Source: Hirudinaria manillensis
Taxonomy: Eukaryota; Annelida; Clitellata; Hirudinida; Hirudinidae
Assembly: GCA_034509925.1 (NCBI GenBank)
Contig: CM067537.1
Location: 7,108,501-7,172,500 of the forward strand
Reading direction: 5' to 3'
Length of the DNA stretch: 64,000 bases
Shown here: piece by piece, positions 36,559-50,600 of the stretch
How the letters are laid out: each line of letters starts with the position of its first letter
Numbering within the stretch: position 1 is the first letter of the stretch
Notes under the pieces: generated by a model
Told to the model about the DNA's origin: nothing
The model's database searches: none
Seen by the model: only the letters and a program-made list of their open reading frames with translations
Program-made: the position numbers and the translations under genes

Positions 36559-38761
36559 TCATTTCAAAACTATGATCACAAGGATGTTAATGGATACGTA
36601 ATCCAAGAGCAAAGTGTAAATAAGAGTAGCGTGGGGAACTTTGGTGAATCTCGAACATTTGGAATGAGCAACAGCTTGACGAGTGTCCTCATGAAATACA
36701 GAATTCAGTTTCATGAACCAGTAGACCGTGATGGTGTTGCGGTCATACAGGGAAACAAACATTTCCACGAAGCCATCTTTGTCAACGTCCAAAGCTTCAA
36801 CACCAGATACGTAGCTTTCTTTTACAATCTCGTAACTCTTGTAATTCCAATTTGTAGGCTTGTTGCTCATCGGGACATAATAGAAGGCTCCGCAATCCCC
36901 ACCCGTGAGTATCCATGGTTTGCCATCGTGACTTCTATGCAAAAGTTGACAATCATAATTGCTCATTATCATTTTCAAATATCCTAACTGGCTCAGGGCA
37001 GCCATAATCACAATTATGCAAATCATCAACATTGTTAGAGATGACCATAACATTGAATATAAGAACAAAGATATTAGCAACTAAACCACGAATTCATCTA
37101 AGTGAATTTTTATTTATAACCCGGAGAATGGAAAAAAGACTTCGAGGTCGTAGGGGCAGGCAGCCTCTGGTTCTGTGATTATCCTGTGCAACTTATATTT
37201 GGAAGGATCTCTGAATTAATTAAAAGTTTCAAAGGGTAATGTCGACGAGCAATGCCAGTTTCTTAAATCACCACATATCTTCTCGAATAAATATAGGTTC
37301 CTAGTGGAAAACAAAATGCATACCCTCCAAAGCAACTGCTTTTATATTAAAATGATTTCTAAATTAGTCGAAACCAGATGATCACCTATTCATGGTCAAA
37401 AAATGAATTAACTTGCAAAAGCAAAACATAAACTTAAAAAGTTTACCACCAAATCACACCTGAAATCCTTTGAAGTAGGAATCTCAAAAACCCACATTTC
37501 ATTATCCACATTAGAAAACAATAAGTCGAGATTTTTGTCATTGTTCACATCAACCAACAACAAATCCCTATAATCACGATCATTTTCCAACACCGCACTC
37601 TTGAGCTGCAACAAAGTTTAGTGTTGTGATAAAAGACGTCCACTGGTCTACTTTCTAAGCATTTTAATTTTTGTTCTAAGGATAATGCATTAGAAATCAC
37701 ATCTTCACAAATTCCTACTCGGCCATAAAACAGACTGAATTCTATATTTCATAGCCATAACATCAGTGGTCAACATTTTCCTAACGTGGTTTGAGTTTTC
37801 CCATTCTCCTGGTGTCTCCAGTTCAGTTTCAGGCCACAACAGCATTAGGGATTTTCTTGCATAATCGAATACATAAAGTGCCTCAAATGATTCCCAAATG
37901 TTTTCAAACAAAAGCATTCTTGTGGCATAAATGAGAGTGACCATTTTTGCTTCCCACATTTGAGTTTCATTGCCTTTCTTTCTTCGATATAGCATTAGAT
38001 CTTCCCTGGGAACAAACTCGGCTAGAAATATTAACAAAAATATGGTTTATTTATAACGCTGTAGTCACATGCTTGTGTACCGTCATATGATCTGCACACT
38101 AAGAGATCTTTTTTGCTCGTCCAACTCAAACTGACAAAGTCCTTTATGATAAAGCTGTCATCAGGTATTATATCATACTGCTTTGCTTTCTGAAAGTCGG
38201 TAATATCGGCTAAAGCCAATTTGCCATCTAGTTTGCTGGACCTTGAGTTCGCGTTTCCTGAAAGTGTTATCATAGCTGCCGGAAATGTGAACACACCATC
38301 TGGGACATAAAAAGTTCAATCTTTAAATTTAAAAACATCTTGTAGTTTTAGAGGACTCTACAAATGTAATAATGGTTGAATATGTGAAATGGCAAAGAAT
38401 AGAAAAAATCTCCTTGGCTTAATCTAGAATGTGAAAAACATGTACCTGGCACTCCAAACACATCAAGTACTCTAGACGAAAATCCAGTTAAGCGAATCGC
38501 AGTTAAATGGCTGATTATTGTTGAATTTAGTATATCAATCGATCCTCTAACGACGATATATGGTACCCCATTTCTCTCGTAAACTTTCAATCTTTCGGGT
38601 TTAGTCGAGTTAATACTCCCCTTTTCTAAAAGATACCAGTCTGCTTCTAAATTTATCATTTCATTATTTCGAGCATAGACCTCAAGAAAGAATAGTTGTT
38701 CCAAGCTCCAAAAAACGAATATTGACTCTAAACAAAAACAACCACAATAAACTTTATTCAT
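36559..38761 (-). CDS. FG-GAP/VCBS-type membrane-anchored protein (model with phase conflicts)
   Basis: Minus strand. Supported exons: 38761-38446 (signal-like start MNKVYCGCFCLESIFVFW), 38299-38081, 38021 to about 37732, 37605-37460, about 37226-37137 (DPSKYKLHRIITEP...), about 37080-36960 (ISNNVDDLHNCDYG, EPVRIFEND) and about 36950-36559 (HRSHDGKPWILTGGDCGAF, then a hydrophobic C-terminus). Calcium-type loops of FG-GAP/VCBS propeller blades are visible: DVNNDKNLD and DVDKDGFVE. The layout suggests a signal peptide, an extracellular beta-propeller and a C-terminal membrane helix (around LIYTLLLDYVSINILVIIVL), i.e. a type I surface protein. The last three blocks cannot be joined in phase with canonical GT/AG sites: +1 shifts are needed near 37.08 and 36.95 kb, so an unseen exon, an assembly indel or a lesion is involved. 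I do not recognise the orthologue. Confidence 0.6.
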
Positions 38762-41300
38762 GCTTTAAAATATAATATTTTAACTAATCTATAAGCGAAT
38801 AGTTACATTGACGCAGACTAACTTGCTGAGCCGTAACTCATTGCTATGAAACCAAACTAAACTTCAAAAAACATAACTCTCTTAAAACGAAATAAAAACT
38901 GATTCAAAATGCCGGTCGCTTTGGAAATTAAACAAGAATAAGGTCAATCGAATACGACCGGGCATTTAAAACGCCTAACGAAATCTTAAATCACTAAAAA
39001 TTTATTCCTCTAATATTTATAAATACAGTTTTTTTTCTGAAAATACTGAAAATAGTTTCAAATGTGTATCCATGAAAAAATAACTAACAAGTTTAAAATT
39101 TATCAGCTGTTTGCGAAATTAAGTTATAGCAAGCTTGAGATTATCTAATTAGCTTAGTTAAAAAGTAGGTATTTATTAACAATGGCAATTTCTTAAATAA
39201 AAATAATAAAAATATTCGCTCCAGGCTAAACGGAACAAATTTTTTTTAAATTCTGCATATAATTTTAAATTTGTTCGCCAGATTTATGTCATGCCTCGGA
39301 AAATTTAATGAGAGATAGTTTGAAATTTAAAATAATTTTAGCGTAACTTATTTTGATAGTGACGAACGATTAATTAATAATTTTTATAAATTCCGGCTAA
39401 TCGTTTATGCTATGAAATGCTATACTTGTGGAAAGACGTAAACGGTTTTATTTCACAAGATTATACTTTCAAATTTATGTGGTAATTAATTATTAAAAAA
39501 CTAGCTTTTTAATTTTCTAGAACATATTTTCATAAGTTTGTTTCGGTTAAGCTTGTTTTGTTTTGCTACAAATGACAATCCTCTTTTAAACTAGGGTTCA
39601 TTTGTCCAATCGGTTTCGGCGTTATAAAGAACGTGCATAGAACGGAAAGAAATAGAATATCAGTTCCATAACTACAACAGCAGGTTATTTTAGGTCTCGC
39701 CAAAATATTTGCTGCAAGGAAAAGATACTTTAAACTAAATAACAGTCGAACAGCGTAAACGCTCGCGAAATCACCAGAAAACCTTTGGAACTGTTGATCT
39801 TTCGTCTGGAAATCTCTGGAAATGGAAATGCAAAGATGATGGAGAATGTGTAAGTAGGTGCCAACAGGTGTAAACAAACATAATTTCAACCATCAATCAC
39901 GGCGAAATCTCAAGGGCCAGTCGACGCTCGCGTGAGAGAGCACGATTCCTCGAAATTCGAGCGTGTGATGTCTTTGCCATACCGGAACCCGAGCACTCAT
40001 TGTAGCCAGGCGTTTCTGGAGTGTTGCCATATGCGTGGACTTTTCCACGCGTGGAGAATTGGAAAGAAATAAGTGGCACAGAAGTGCCGTACGGGATGTG
40101 AAAATAATCTGCCCTCATGTTTTTTTTTCTATTTGAAGTCGAATTATTGATCTCAACGGTACTTGAAGACTCTTAGCTGCTCTTTGGTTATTTATTATCT
40201 CTGTCGGTGCTGATTACAATCACAATAATCTCTCATAATGAATGTAATGAGGTTTGCATGACTGACGATGATTTAATTACAACAACAATTCCATAATGCA
40301 AAGTCTAAATGGGTTAATGGAATTTGTATTTTCTAGAAATCACTATTATCATTATCATTAATATTGTTATTGTTGTTATTATTAATTTTTAAGGTATTTT
40401 ATCAACGAAAAAGTTAAAAGCGGTAATCAATTTTCATAGGTAAGCCATTCACCACGACAAATTCCAGTTGAAAATCTATGATCGGCACTTTCCTTTTTGG
40501 TCAAAACATGGCGCCAGTGCGTACTTATTGGCTTCAGTAGACTATCGTTCGGTCTATGTATACAAGGAGGTAATGCCTGAAATTTAATGACATAGCTTTC
40601 ACAAGTATCGCCATGAAAAGCCGCTAGTTATTTTGCATCTTCGTTAAGAGATTTGTTTGCTTCTGGTGGTAGAGAATTAGTTAAATTTTGTAAATTATAT
40701 TTTATGAAATTTTATGAATTTTATTATGTCGATTTATACGTTAAATTATGTTTATAGGGGATAATAATAATTATATTGTTGTTTTGAATCTCTGAAAGTG
40801 AGAATTTGTGGGTAAAATTAGCTGTGCTTTTTGTTTTAGAGAAATAGGGACAAATTTTATGATTTGAATGAGTCATAAATACTCTTTTAAATATTTTCTT
40901 TGTGTGTTTTTTAAAATGATATTAAACTTAGAAAGCTTAATTAATGAGACCATCGGTTGTTTTCAGATTCTCGTGGTTGAAATTCAGTGTTTAATTTTAA
41001 ACATTCATTCTTATTGGTCTTAAAAAAATGATTCGTTTTATTTATTTATTTATTTAATTAATTAAAAATAAAATCGAGCCAAATTAAATTGCTCGACTTC
41101 ACTGTCTAGAGGATTGGAATTTAGAAAAAAAGTTTCCATTTATTTTCAGCCATAAGTCATTTGTCAAAGGCATGACGAATGACATTAATAACTGTCACTG
41201 ACTCCTGACATCTGTTAAACCCGGCTCCGCCATTTTTAAGCATTCAAGACGTACTTTTGTTGTGTATCATTGCGTGACGGTGCAACAAGAAAATGCAACA
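38762..41300. other. Intergenic 2.5 kb, start of the repeat-rich half
   Basis: No exon was recognised. The frames at 39566-39889 and 39897-40118 (-) have no support. Two YY1-like motifs suggest promoter or enhancer activity: ACATGGCGCC near 40507 and CTCCGCCATTTTT near 41225, the former followed by ATTGG (inverted CCAAT) near 40528. Confidence 0.4.
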
Positions 41301-41309
41301 CTATCATAA

Positions 41310-41385
41310 CCCATCATCATCGTCATCATCGTCGTCGTCATCGTCGTCGTCATCATCACCGTCGTCATAGTCGTCGTCATCGTTT
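41310..41385. repeat. (CAT/CGT)n trinucleotide repeat
   Basis: Mixed ATC and GTC triplets over about 75 bases. Several similar ATC/GAT tracts occur at 41765-41820, 49090-49165, 49328-49395, 54310-54372, 57780-57835 and 62840-62930. Confidence 0.85.
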
Positions 41386-41660
41386 GTACTAATTAGTTGA
41401 ACGGTGTTTATTATTTCTATTTAATTTAATTAAAAAGAAAAGTTGAGATGATTTATGATTCAGTGACGATCATCATTATCATCATCAAAATGATCATCAC
41501 CAGCACCGATAGTTATGATAACGATAATGATTACGATGACGATGATGATGATGATGATTATGATAGTGCATTGCAACTACCTCTTAACTCTACAACTGTA
41601 GAACAACAGTTCTTCACCAAGTGTTGCACTTGAATTCCACCGCTTTTCCACTCGGAGTTG

Positions 41661-41674
41661 GTTACCATAGAAAC
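41661..41674 (+). promoter_or_regulatory. RFX-type X-box
   Basis: GTTACCATAGAAAC fits RTHNYYWTRRNRAC at all 14 positions and is close to the best nematode DAF-19/RFX sites. Two related sites lie within 1.6 kb downstream. Confidence 0.4.
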
Positions 41675-42064
41675 GTCAAGTGGTTGTCTAGTTACACAAA
41701 CCACTGTTGAGATGGCATCCCCTCCCAAATCTATCTCTATCTCTATCTCTTCTTTTTCCATTCAGTCACTCTTGACAACAACGACAACGAAGATGACGAC
41801 GATGATGATGATTATCTAATTAGCAAGTCTGATTAATTGTGTTGATTAGATAATTGGTTATTGTTCAAGCAACTCTGTCTCTCTCTCTCTCATTCAAACG
41901 TGTCACTTTCACTTTCTGTTTGTTCAGAATGGAATCTCCATTGGAACCCAAATTAAGGTGAAGCAAAGTGCTTTGTCACTTGCTGGCACTCGCTGGAATT
42001 CCTACATGGATTGATACGCCCGGTTGCATTTGCAATGGTATTGATACCGGTTGCACTTCAGGTA

Positions 42065-42108
42065 ACTGATTGATCAATCAATCAATCAATCAATCGATCA
42101 ATCAATCA
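42065..42108. repeat. (ATCA)n tetranucleotide repeat
   Basis: About ten units of ATCA with a single G substitution. Confidence 0.85.
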
Positions 42109-42384
42109 AAATACAATTAACATGATAAAAATATAACATTATAAATTAATTTGACGACTTAAATTAATTAATTAATTAATTAATTAATAAATAATCAAAA
42201 CTAATTTTATTTTAAATTTGTTTTCAATTTATTTATTTATTTATTTTATTCTTTGCCCGAAAATGAACCAGATAAACAGCCAGGGTTTGCCAGTCAATCG
42301 AGTGTGGTTGAGGTGTCAACTTCTGAGACTGGGTTTGTTTGCCGCTCCCCAACAATAACAACAGTCTGTCGTCTGCATCGAGGG

Positions 42385-42398
42385 GTTGCCATGACGAC
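42385..42398 (+). promoter_or_regulatory. RFX-type X-box
   Basis: GTTGCCATGACGAC fits RTHNYYWTRRNRAC at all 14 positions. It abuts a 530-base AAT array that begins about 20 bases downstream. Confidence 0.35.
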
Positions 42399-42418
42399 AC
42401 GGAAAAGATCCTCGTCAT

Positions 42419-42948
<530 letters not shown>

Positions 42949-43252
42949 AGTTTTTGTTTTTGTTTAACTATTAATTTATACTGTTGGTAACTTATACAAA
43001 AGTTGTACATACACAATCAATTCTAAAAATAAATTATTAACTATTCTTTATAACATAACGTTTTGTGACGTAATGACTGTACTAATTATCATAATTAATC
43101 ATGTATCAATTAAATAATTCTGCTCAATTATAAATGTTAGTCGTTAAAGCTCTTGCCTCATAGTTTCTAATAAGTCAATAAATGAATCAACAAATTATTC
43201 GTGTAACCGTGGTTGTCCCTAATCGCACCAGTCACCCCACGGTCTAACCAGG

Positions 43253-43266
43253 GTTGCCAAGGCAAC
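43253..43266 (+). promoter_or_regulatory. RFX-type X-box (palindromic)
   Basis: GTTGCCAAGGCAAC is a near-perfect inverted repeat of the GTTGCC half-site with a 13/14 fit to the consensus. A weaker relative (GTAACCGTGGTTGT) lies 50 bases upstream at 43203-43216. Confidence 0.35.
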
Positions 43267-43689
43267 AGTTTGCTGTCGGTAGGCAAATGAACGGAGGGAA
43301 GAGAAAAGAATGATTGAATAGAAACTAAGGCTGAGAAAGTAAACAGATGTATGCAATGCGAATCTGTGTATCTTGTTAAAGATACCGTGGTATTACACAC
43401 ACGCACGCAATCACACAATCACCTTTATGTATTCACCATGACGAGCCTGTAAAGAAGTTTCAGTCGACTGTTTGAACAAGTAGTAATAATAATAACAACA
43501 ACAACAATAATAATAATAACCGTCATCATCGTCATCTTCATCAAAGAAAAGAATATTATAGATAATTAATACTAATATAATACTATTATATAATAATACT
43601 ACTATAATTGCTTCACATGAAATAATTTCATGAATTACAATTTAAAATTCTCGTCTGGAAATTTACAAAGGTTTTTGAGTTACCAATTA

Positions 43690-43820
43690 GTAAGGTGACT
43701 CCGATAAACTCTACGCCCTTTATTCGGTCACGCATGGAGTCCAAGGACTTATTGATCCCCGGGGTTCATGACCCGAGGCCGACCCAAGCCCTCTTGGGTG
43801 GCTAGGTCGTGATTTTGCTT
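43690..43820. other. GC-rich island with strong hairpin
   Basis: In otherwise AT-rich DNA this stretch contains ACCCAAG (43782-43788) pairing with CTTGGGT (43793-43799) across a 4-base loop, extendable by GCC/GGC around a one-base bulge, and a GGGT/ACCC pair at 43762-43774. It could be a small structured RNA or the relic of an RNA-derived element. No tRNA cloverleaf could be built. Confidence 0.4.
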
Positions 43821-44253
43821 TGGTTATAATAGCCAATAACAACAATTATTATTTCCGCTAAAGCTATGGTTGTTGTTGTTGTTGATGTTATTATTCTTAT
43901 TTTTGCTATAAATTTCGTAGAGTGTTAATAATAATAATAATAATTCTTTCACAATCACGAATCTATTATAAATAAATTTAGTTTCTTTTAAAGCAGATTA
44001 ACGAAAATTTAGAGAAGCGAACACTTAAGCAACATTGAAAATTATATTAATTATATTAAATAATTTAATAATAATAATAATAATAACAATAGTAGTAATA
44101 ATAATAAAGAGCAAGGTGTATCATCAGGTAGGATTTCCAGCACCAGCTGAAAGATCAACAAGAGTTTATTTGTGGATTTTTCTTTGAGCAGGTTTATACG
44201 CCTCTTAGGCAATATTAACAATAACATTAACAACAATACAAATCTTAAACGCC

Positions 44254-44289
<36 letters not shown>

Positions 44290-44384
44290 TTTAATAAAAA
44301 TTGGACCAAGATGCCTGGACTTACATCGTCATTGAAATAATTTAAATAGCAAAAAGACGTATTATTATTTTTATTATGGTAAAT

Positions 44385-44397
44385 ATTATTATTATTA

Positions 44398-44480
<83 letters not shown>

Positions 44481-44495
44481 GTTATTGTTATTATT
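44385..44495. repeat. (ATT)n microsatellite
   Basis: About 110 bases of ATT with a few G substitutions. Smaller AAT tracts lie at 43917-43945, 44068-44110 and 44253-44288. Confidence 0.95.
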
Positions 44496-44499
44496 AATA

Positions 44500-47339
44500 T
44501 TATTAGTAATATCATCGTCATTGATAACAATGACAACAATAGACTAACAATCTGTTACGTTGACAAAGCAGGCGATCTCTTACCAGTAATAGTCAGAGTT
44601 TATAAGCGCATACAATGGGCGTCATAATCACAACGGCACGCAATCACACGATCCACGAAAGTGATAAAGATGCTATCACAGGTGATAACGGTGACATTAC
44701 AAGTGGCCAACAGACGGCTGGTACTGCAAACACACAACCAGGAACATGTAAGCATTCGATGCTTGTCTTTGCAACCCCAGACGTACCGGGAGAGACACCC
44801 AAAGGTACAAACAAGCATACTCACGATGCACGAGAATGCCCGTTGATACTCAGAGCCTCACTTGGAATTACAAAGAGGAGGATTTAGAAAGAGAGCCAAA
44901 GGCTATGGCAGGGAGACTTGTCATAATCCTTTCGACGGTTGTGTATAAATATGTTTGAATGAACTCAATCCTTCAGAGCCAATCTCTTCATTCTATTTGC
45001 TATCACAACTCGTTTCTTCTTCCCTCTCTCCGATCTTTCATCATCTCTCTCTGAAATCAAGATTGGGGGGCCCCCGACGCACCCGTGTCCCATCGTGGAT
45101 CTTCGTGGCTACCCTGGAATGGTTTAGAGGGCTCGATCGTGGGGTTCGACGGTCGATATGATATTTGATGTGTTGGATGGGCGTTAGAGACTTATTTCCA
45201 TTAATGATTACATTTAATTGTTTATGTATTTATTAATTAAATAATTATTTAAATAATAATAATAATTATAATAACAAGATATTCTAGGTATTAAGTTTAA
45301 TTATTTAAACGACTATTTAAACACGTTAAATTATAAATTGCGGGTTAAAATGAGAACACAAAAAGTTGTATTTTAAATCCCCATTGCGGACTGTGGTTTC
45401 ACCCACCCATAGAGATGACCTTTGCCAATTAGGGGTGACATTATTATCACTATCAATATCATTACTTCAATCAATTCTCACCACGTTTCGTAACCCTTTG
45501 TTGACCTTTCCCCATTCATTTTCCAAGAAATTTTCTGATTCGACATTAATTTCATTATTAATTTTATAAAAACAAAACATCTGTAATATAATTTATGAAT
45601 TCCACCAAAACGTTTCAAGGACTATCAGAATTAAGTGATACGATATCATACACCCACCTAGACATCTCCAATCTAGGCTTTTCGTTGGCACGTCATCAGG
45701 CACATCTGACACCCCCAGAATACACCGTCAACAGTCGCACCAGCTACAACAACGACCGCTTTATTGTCGCAGGCGACAACCTTCCCAGACCCAGACGACA
45801 GACACGTCTTCAATTCCCACCTCACTCTTCCCGTGAGCATGCCAGGATTTCTCAGCGACCAATCGTCATCAAGAAAAACTGGGGGAAAGGGAGGCAAAGA
45901 CCCTCGGGGAAAACCTCGACCTTATCGCATTCCAGTTGAACCAGCGGATTGCACTCGCTGAACCTTTTCCTTCCATCGAATGGTGGTGGTGATGGTAGCC
46001 TATTCCACTGCATCTGTTTTGCAAATGTTTCGAGCAATGTTTGTATACATGGACAAAGGGTAAACAAGAATTGTATGTTAGTTTTTTTTTGTTGCTGTTG
46101 TTGCTGATATTTACCATCCGTCGCGGTTTATGCATGCGTTGTATGTTTGTTGTTGGTTTTGCAAGGGCAAGGGTCAAGAAAATGGAAATTCAATGTGGTT
46201 TCTTGAAAGATAAGTGATAAGCACTTGAAAGTGGTTTATTATTTTATTATTAAATTGCTTTTTTTTTATATTAAATATCGTCATAAAACGATTGTTAGAG
46301 ATATAACATAATGACATGATGATGACGATGACGGTGATGATTTCATGATGACGCCATAATGCTAATTCTAATTATAATCAAACTAATCATACAAAATACC
46401 TAAACAAATTATCCTAAAATTAACCCTCAACCAGGAATCAAAGTCTCGAATAAATTGACAATAATAGAAATGTTAAGAATAATTATTAATAACAATAATT
46501 ATGCAACAAATTATGAATAATTATAAATAATTACACTGCATATTGAATCAATTATGTGCAAAGTAAACGGAAATTTGTCAATAACTTTCAGATCATCTCC
46601 TGAGACAAATCCATTTGTTTGCAACACTCTCCACTGTGTCCATGACGCTGACGTCAACCTCTGGATTCAATAAATATATTATTATTAATAATAAAATAAA
46701 TATAAATGAAACAATAATAACAACAGCAATAAATAATAATAATAGTAATAATAATAATAATTTTATTAATGTTATTACGCATGACAAGAGATAAAATGAT
46801 ATGTACGTATAATAAGACTAATTTTTTTTACGGTGACGACAATTATAATAATTAAAAAATGTTAATAATAATAATAATAACATTAATAATTATAATAGAA
46901 GTAATAATAACCATAATAGTAATAAGTTGCCGTCACGCTCAGATATCGAATGCCATTTCAATGAAAATAACTATTGAAAGAACATCCATGTCATTTGGCC
47001 AATCCTTCAATGGATTCTTAAGAGTTTTTAGGATCCTAAAGTACTTGAAGTATTTATAAGCCAAATTATTTATAATTACAATTTTGATTATTATAATCAT
47101 AATTATAAATAATTGTAATTAAAATAAAATTGCGGATTAATTTGGTACTTGGTTGATTTCATCGGTAGTGTTTAATAGGTTGATACTTTCTTGACCCTTG
47201 CCCTCAAATGTCGTTATTAGCTGATTGTAATAACTCGATTAACTAATTTACATATTCATCAATAATCATGTAATGAAATAGAAAACGCAACAACTGCACA
47301 AAAAAAACTGACCCAAAGCCAGCCAGCGTCAATCACAAG
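44500..47339. other. Intergenic 2.8 kb upstream of the DM-domain gene
   Basis: No exon was recognised. It contains a 10-bp GGGGGCCCCC palindrome at 45066-45075, short AAT runs at 46730-46770 and 46865-46925, and a palindromic CRE (TGACGTCA) at 46649-46656. Frames at 44615-44887 and 45595-45939 have no support. Confidence 0.4.
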
Positions 47340-47480
47340 GTGCCTGTCCTCCTATTGGTCGGTTCGCCCTCCTCCAGAACTTAAACTCCGCCCTTAAACA
47401 AACAATGCCAACTAGAAATAAATCACTCCGCTTAAACTCTCCATTGTTTTGCTGTCGAACGGATGTCAAATCTTTTTGAA
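47340..47480 (+). promoter_or_regulatory. Candidate proximal promoter of the DM-domain gene
   Basis: An inverted CCAAT box (CTATTGGTCGG near 47350), a pyrimidine/GC-rich CCCTCCTCC and a CTCCGCCC box lie 180-310 bases before the ATG in a locally GC-richer stretch. Position and composition suggest a TATA-less promoter; this is inference. Confidence 0.4.
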
Positions 47481-47659
47481 ACATTTTTCAAGAAAACTAT
47501 TTATTAAGAGACGTAGATTCACTTTTCGTTCCGATTTCAAACTTTCTCGTTCATCGTAAATCAAGCGAAACGACGAAGACATTTTGCAGCTCAGAAAAAG
47601 AAGGAGGCAGAAGAAACAGCATCGGAAGACGTTCCTGTCCGAAGTTCAGAGATCAACAA

Positions 47660-50600
47660 ATGCTCTCCAACACCTCGATGTCCTCTATGCTGGGAAGTCC
47701 AGTACATCCGCACTTCATGTTCCACAGGACCCTTTTCCCTGGACAGCCGCAGAAGGGGTTCCAGCAGCCCCTGTTTCTCCAACCCCCTCCTCACCCTGCC
47801 ATGTTTCAGGGCACCCCACACAAACTTGAACACCAGGTAAAACCACTCGAGCTGCGAACTTCTGAGTTGGAGGAGAATAACTCGCCAAGAAGACTCGACC
47901 AGAGCTCGAACGAGGCTCCTCAGTTTTGCTACCCAGGCTACCCAAACCCTCACCACCAGAGCATCATCTCGCCCGTCAAGCAGGCCGCGGACAGTCAAGA
48001 ATCCCCCGACCAAGAGCAGCGATCGAGGTCCTCGAAGAGTTCTCAAATCCAGCAGCAGCAACAGCACAAAATCTCCCACCAGAAACAGGAATCAATCATC
48101 TACCCCCTCACCGAGAAGGGAGCCAGGAAGCCGAAATGCGCCCGCTGCCGAAACCACGGAATGGTCTCTTGGCTCAAGGGACACAAAAGGCATTGTCGCT
48201 ACAGGGACTGCTCCTGCCCGAAGTGCGACCTCATAGCCGAAAGGCAGAGAGTCATGGCCGCTCAAGTGGCTCTCAAGAGACAACAGGCTGCCGAAGACGT
48301 GGTCGCCCTGGGACTCAGGGCTCGCCTCGAGGGTTCTCTCCCGGTCTTGAAACCAGGACCACTTTGGGGACCTGGCACGGTGTCTCCGCCTCCCGAGGAA
48401 GACGACGATGACGTCGACGGAGACGCGAGTGCAGAGGCCGAGGAGGAAAGGAGGGACTTGAGTTCCGCCCACAGCGATGAGTCCAGGAATCATGGTGCAG
48501 GAGACGAAGGACCGAGCGATCGAAACCAGAAGCTGAACAGGGTGAGCACAGTTGGATTCGAACTTCATCGCACCGATCGTTTTGCTGACGACGACGATGA
48601 CGATGACTACGAAGATGGAGGTTTGCCCAACCATAACGACGACAACAATAACAACAACAGCAACAACAACAATAACAGCAACTGCAACAACAACAACACC
48701 GGCAACAACATCAACATCGACAACGTGATGAAAGCCGATGGTTTTAAAGAAAATAAGTTCCTTTGTCACGCTTCAATGATCAGGGATGGAAATGAAAGTG
48801 ACGATTCAATTGACGTCTGTGGGGAGTGTGAGTGTTTATTGCTGTTATTATTGTTATTATTTTTGATTATGCTGAAATGTTTTTGTAATTAATAAATTTT
48901 AATAAATTTGTAAATATTAATAAACTTTAATGCTATTAACGCGTTATTAATAAATAAAACTAACTCTGCCGGCAGACCTCAAGTAATGATGTTTTTATAA
49001 TACATAATTTACAATAAATATCGTAAATTAGACAGTTAAAGATTTAACTTTAAGAAATAAATGTGATCACAAAATCTCATAAAAATGTCGACCAAGAGGT
49101 ACGATGCGATTGTGATGATGATGATGATGAAGAGGAAGAAGTTGATGACGACGACGACGATAAATGATCACAAAGGCCATATCATGTAATAGATCCTCCA
49201 TCATCGTCATAATCACCATCTCCTTCTAGTTGTCTTTCAAAGCAAGTTGTTGCGTAATCCCTGTTCATCTCCGTGTCGGCCACTTCACGGACTTCACTCA
49301 TCCATGACTGGCCTCCATTTCCGCTGTGATGATGATGATGATGATGATGGCGGTGGTGATTATGATGACGATGATGATGACGACGACGATGATGTTATGC
49401 TATTGGTGACACGAGACGATGTTCATTTTGGCATTTTGCTTGTGATTGACCCCGCTTTAAATCAAATTTGAAATTGAAGCTTCGATTGATTTAATGTGAT
49501 ATTTTTCTGCTACTTTGTTACACCGCTGTCGTTGTTGATGTTGTTGTGCGTACAGTAAGGTTTGTAACGTTTTGTTCTTGCACAATGCAATGCCAATCTC
49601 AAGAATAGCAGAATAATAGTCTGTGATTGCGACTAAAATTAACTTGCAAGTTTCGGATTTGTTGAGCATGTAAATCGTGTAATGTAAATTAAATTTAAAG
49701 AAGATGGAAAAGCAGGAATTGGAATCAAAAGGATGAAATTAATTTTTTAGGGTCAACGTTTAACTGATTTATTAACATTATTCGGAGTGTTTAATTATGA
49801 CTAATTATTGGATTATTCTTTAAAATATTTCGTAAAATTCAAGTAACAAATTATTTCCAGATTCAAACCACAAAACCTCTTTCGACAACCCGTCAACAGT
49901 CTCAAAGACAGCAACTATTACCATCTCTTCTGCAATATCGTCGTCCTCCTCCTCCTCATCGTCTTCGTCGTCATCTTCGACGACTAAAACCGAGCCGTGC
50001 AACGACGCCGGAGCCGACAACGACATCGAATTGCTGTTAAAGCAGAGACGAGAATTGCAACTGAAGCATCAGCAGCAACAACTCCAACTCCTACAACAAC
50101 GCCGTGCCCGCACCTGCCACCAGAAACCGGTTTCCCTGCCCAAGATGGAAAACCTTGGGGGCGATCACCCTCCACCCCTGCTTCTCCACGGCGGTCCGAG
50201 GGGCTTTTCGGAGGCTGACGTGGACTCTGCTGGATTCGAGGACGATTTCCACGGATCGCTGGACGCTCTTCCGGAATGCAAGTCATCCATGACGAGGAAG
50301 AGAAAGAGACAGCAGTCCGACTGCCATTCGGATGACGGGCGGTCGAAGAAGTGTCACCACCAGGACACCATGTTGCTGGCAGCCCCCAAACTTGGCCCAT
50401 CCAACCAGAACTTCCTCGGGCCGCCATCGCCGATGCTGCAAGAGTCGTCACCCAGGCTCTGGTCTCCACTGCACCAGCCTCACATGCTCTCTTATCTCTT
50501 CAACACCTACCCCTACATCACCCCGTTCTACTCGAGGCCACCCTCGCTACCCATTCTCCCTCCTCTGGAGCGCCACGGCTTGGTCAATCGACCCTTCTTC

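Noticed and set aside
36559-38761. Calling the FG-GAP gene a pseudogene
   Set aside because: Two frame conflicts exist, but both lie in a short AT-rich stretch where a missed small exon or an assembly indel is equally likely, and the flanking exons are clean.
39566-40118. Two minus-strand frames of 73 and 107 codons
   Set aside because: No recognisable domain, no splice partners found and ordinary AT-rich composition around them.
43741-43810. tRNA-like arm (GGGTTCATGACCC resembling a T-arm)
   Set aside because: The stem does not pair to 5 bp with a 7-base loop, and no acceptor, D or anticodon arms could be placed around it.
45421-45445. Nuclear-receptor-like site (TGACCTTTGCC followed by GGGGTGACA)
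   Set aside because: Half-sites are imperfect and oddly spaced; chance matches to such short motifs are expected.
47591-48769. Long minus-strand frames opposite the DM-domain exon
   Set aside because: Shadow frames of a GC-richer, low-complexity coding exon; the plus strand holds the intact DM zinc module.
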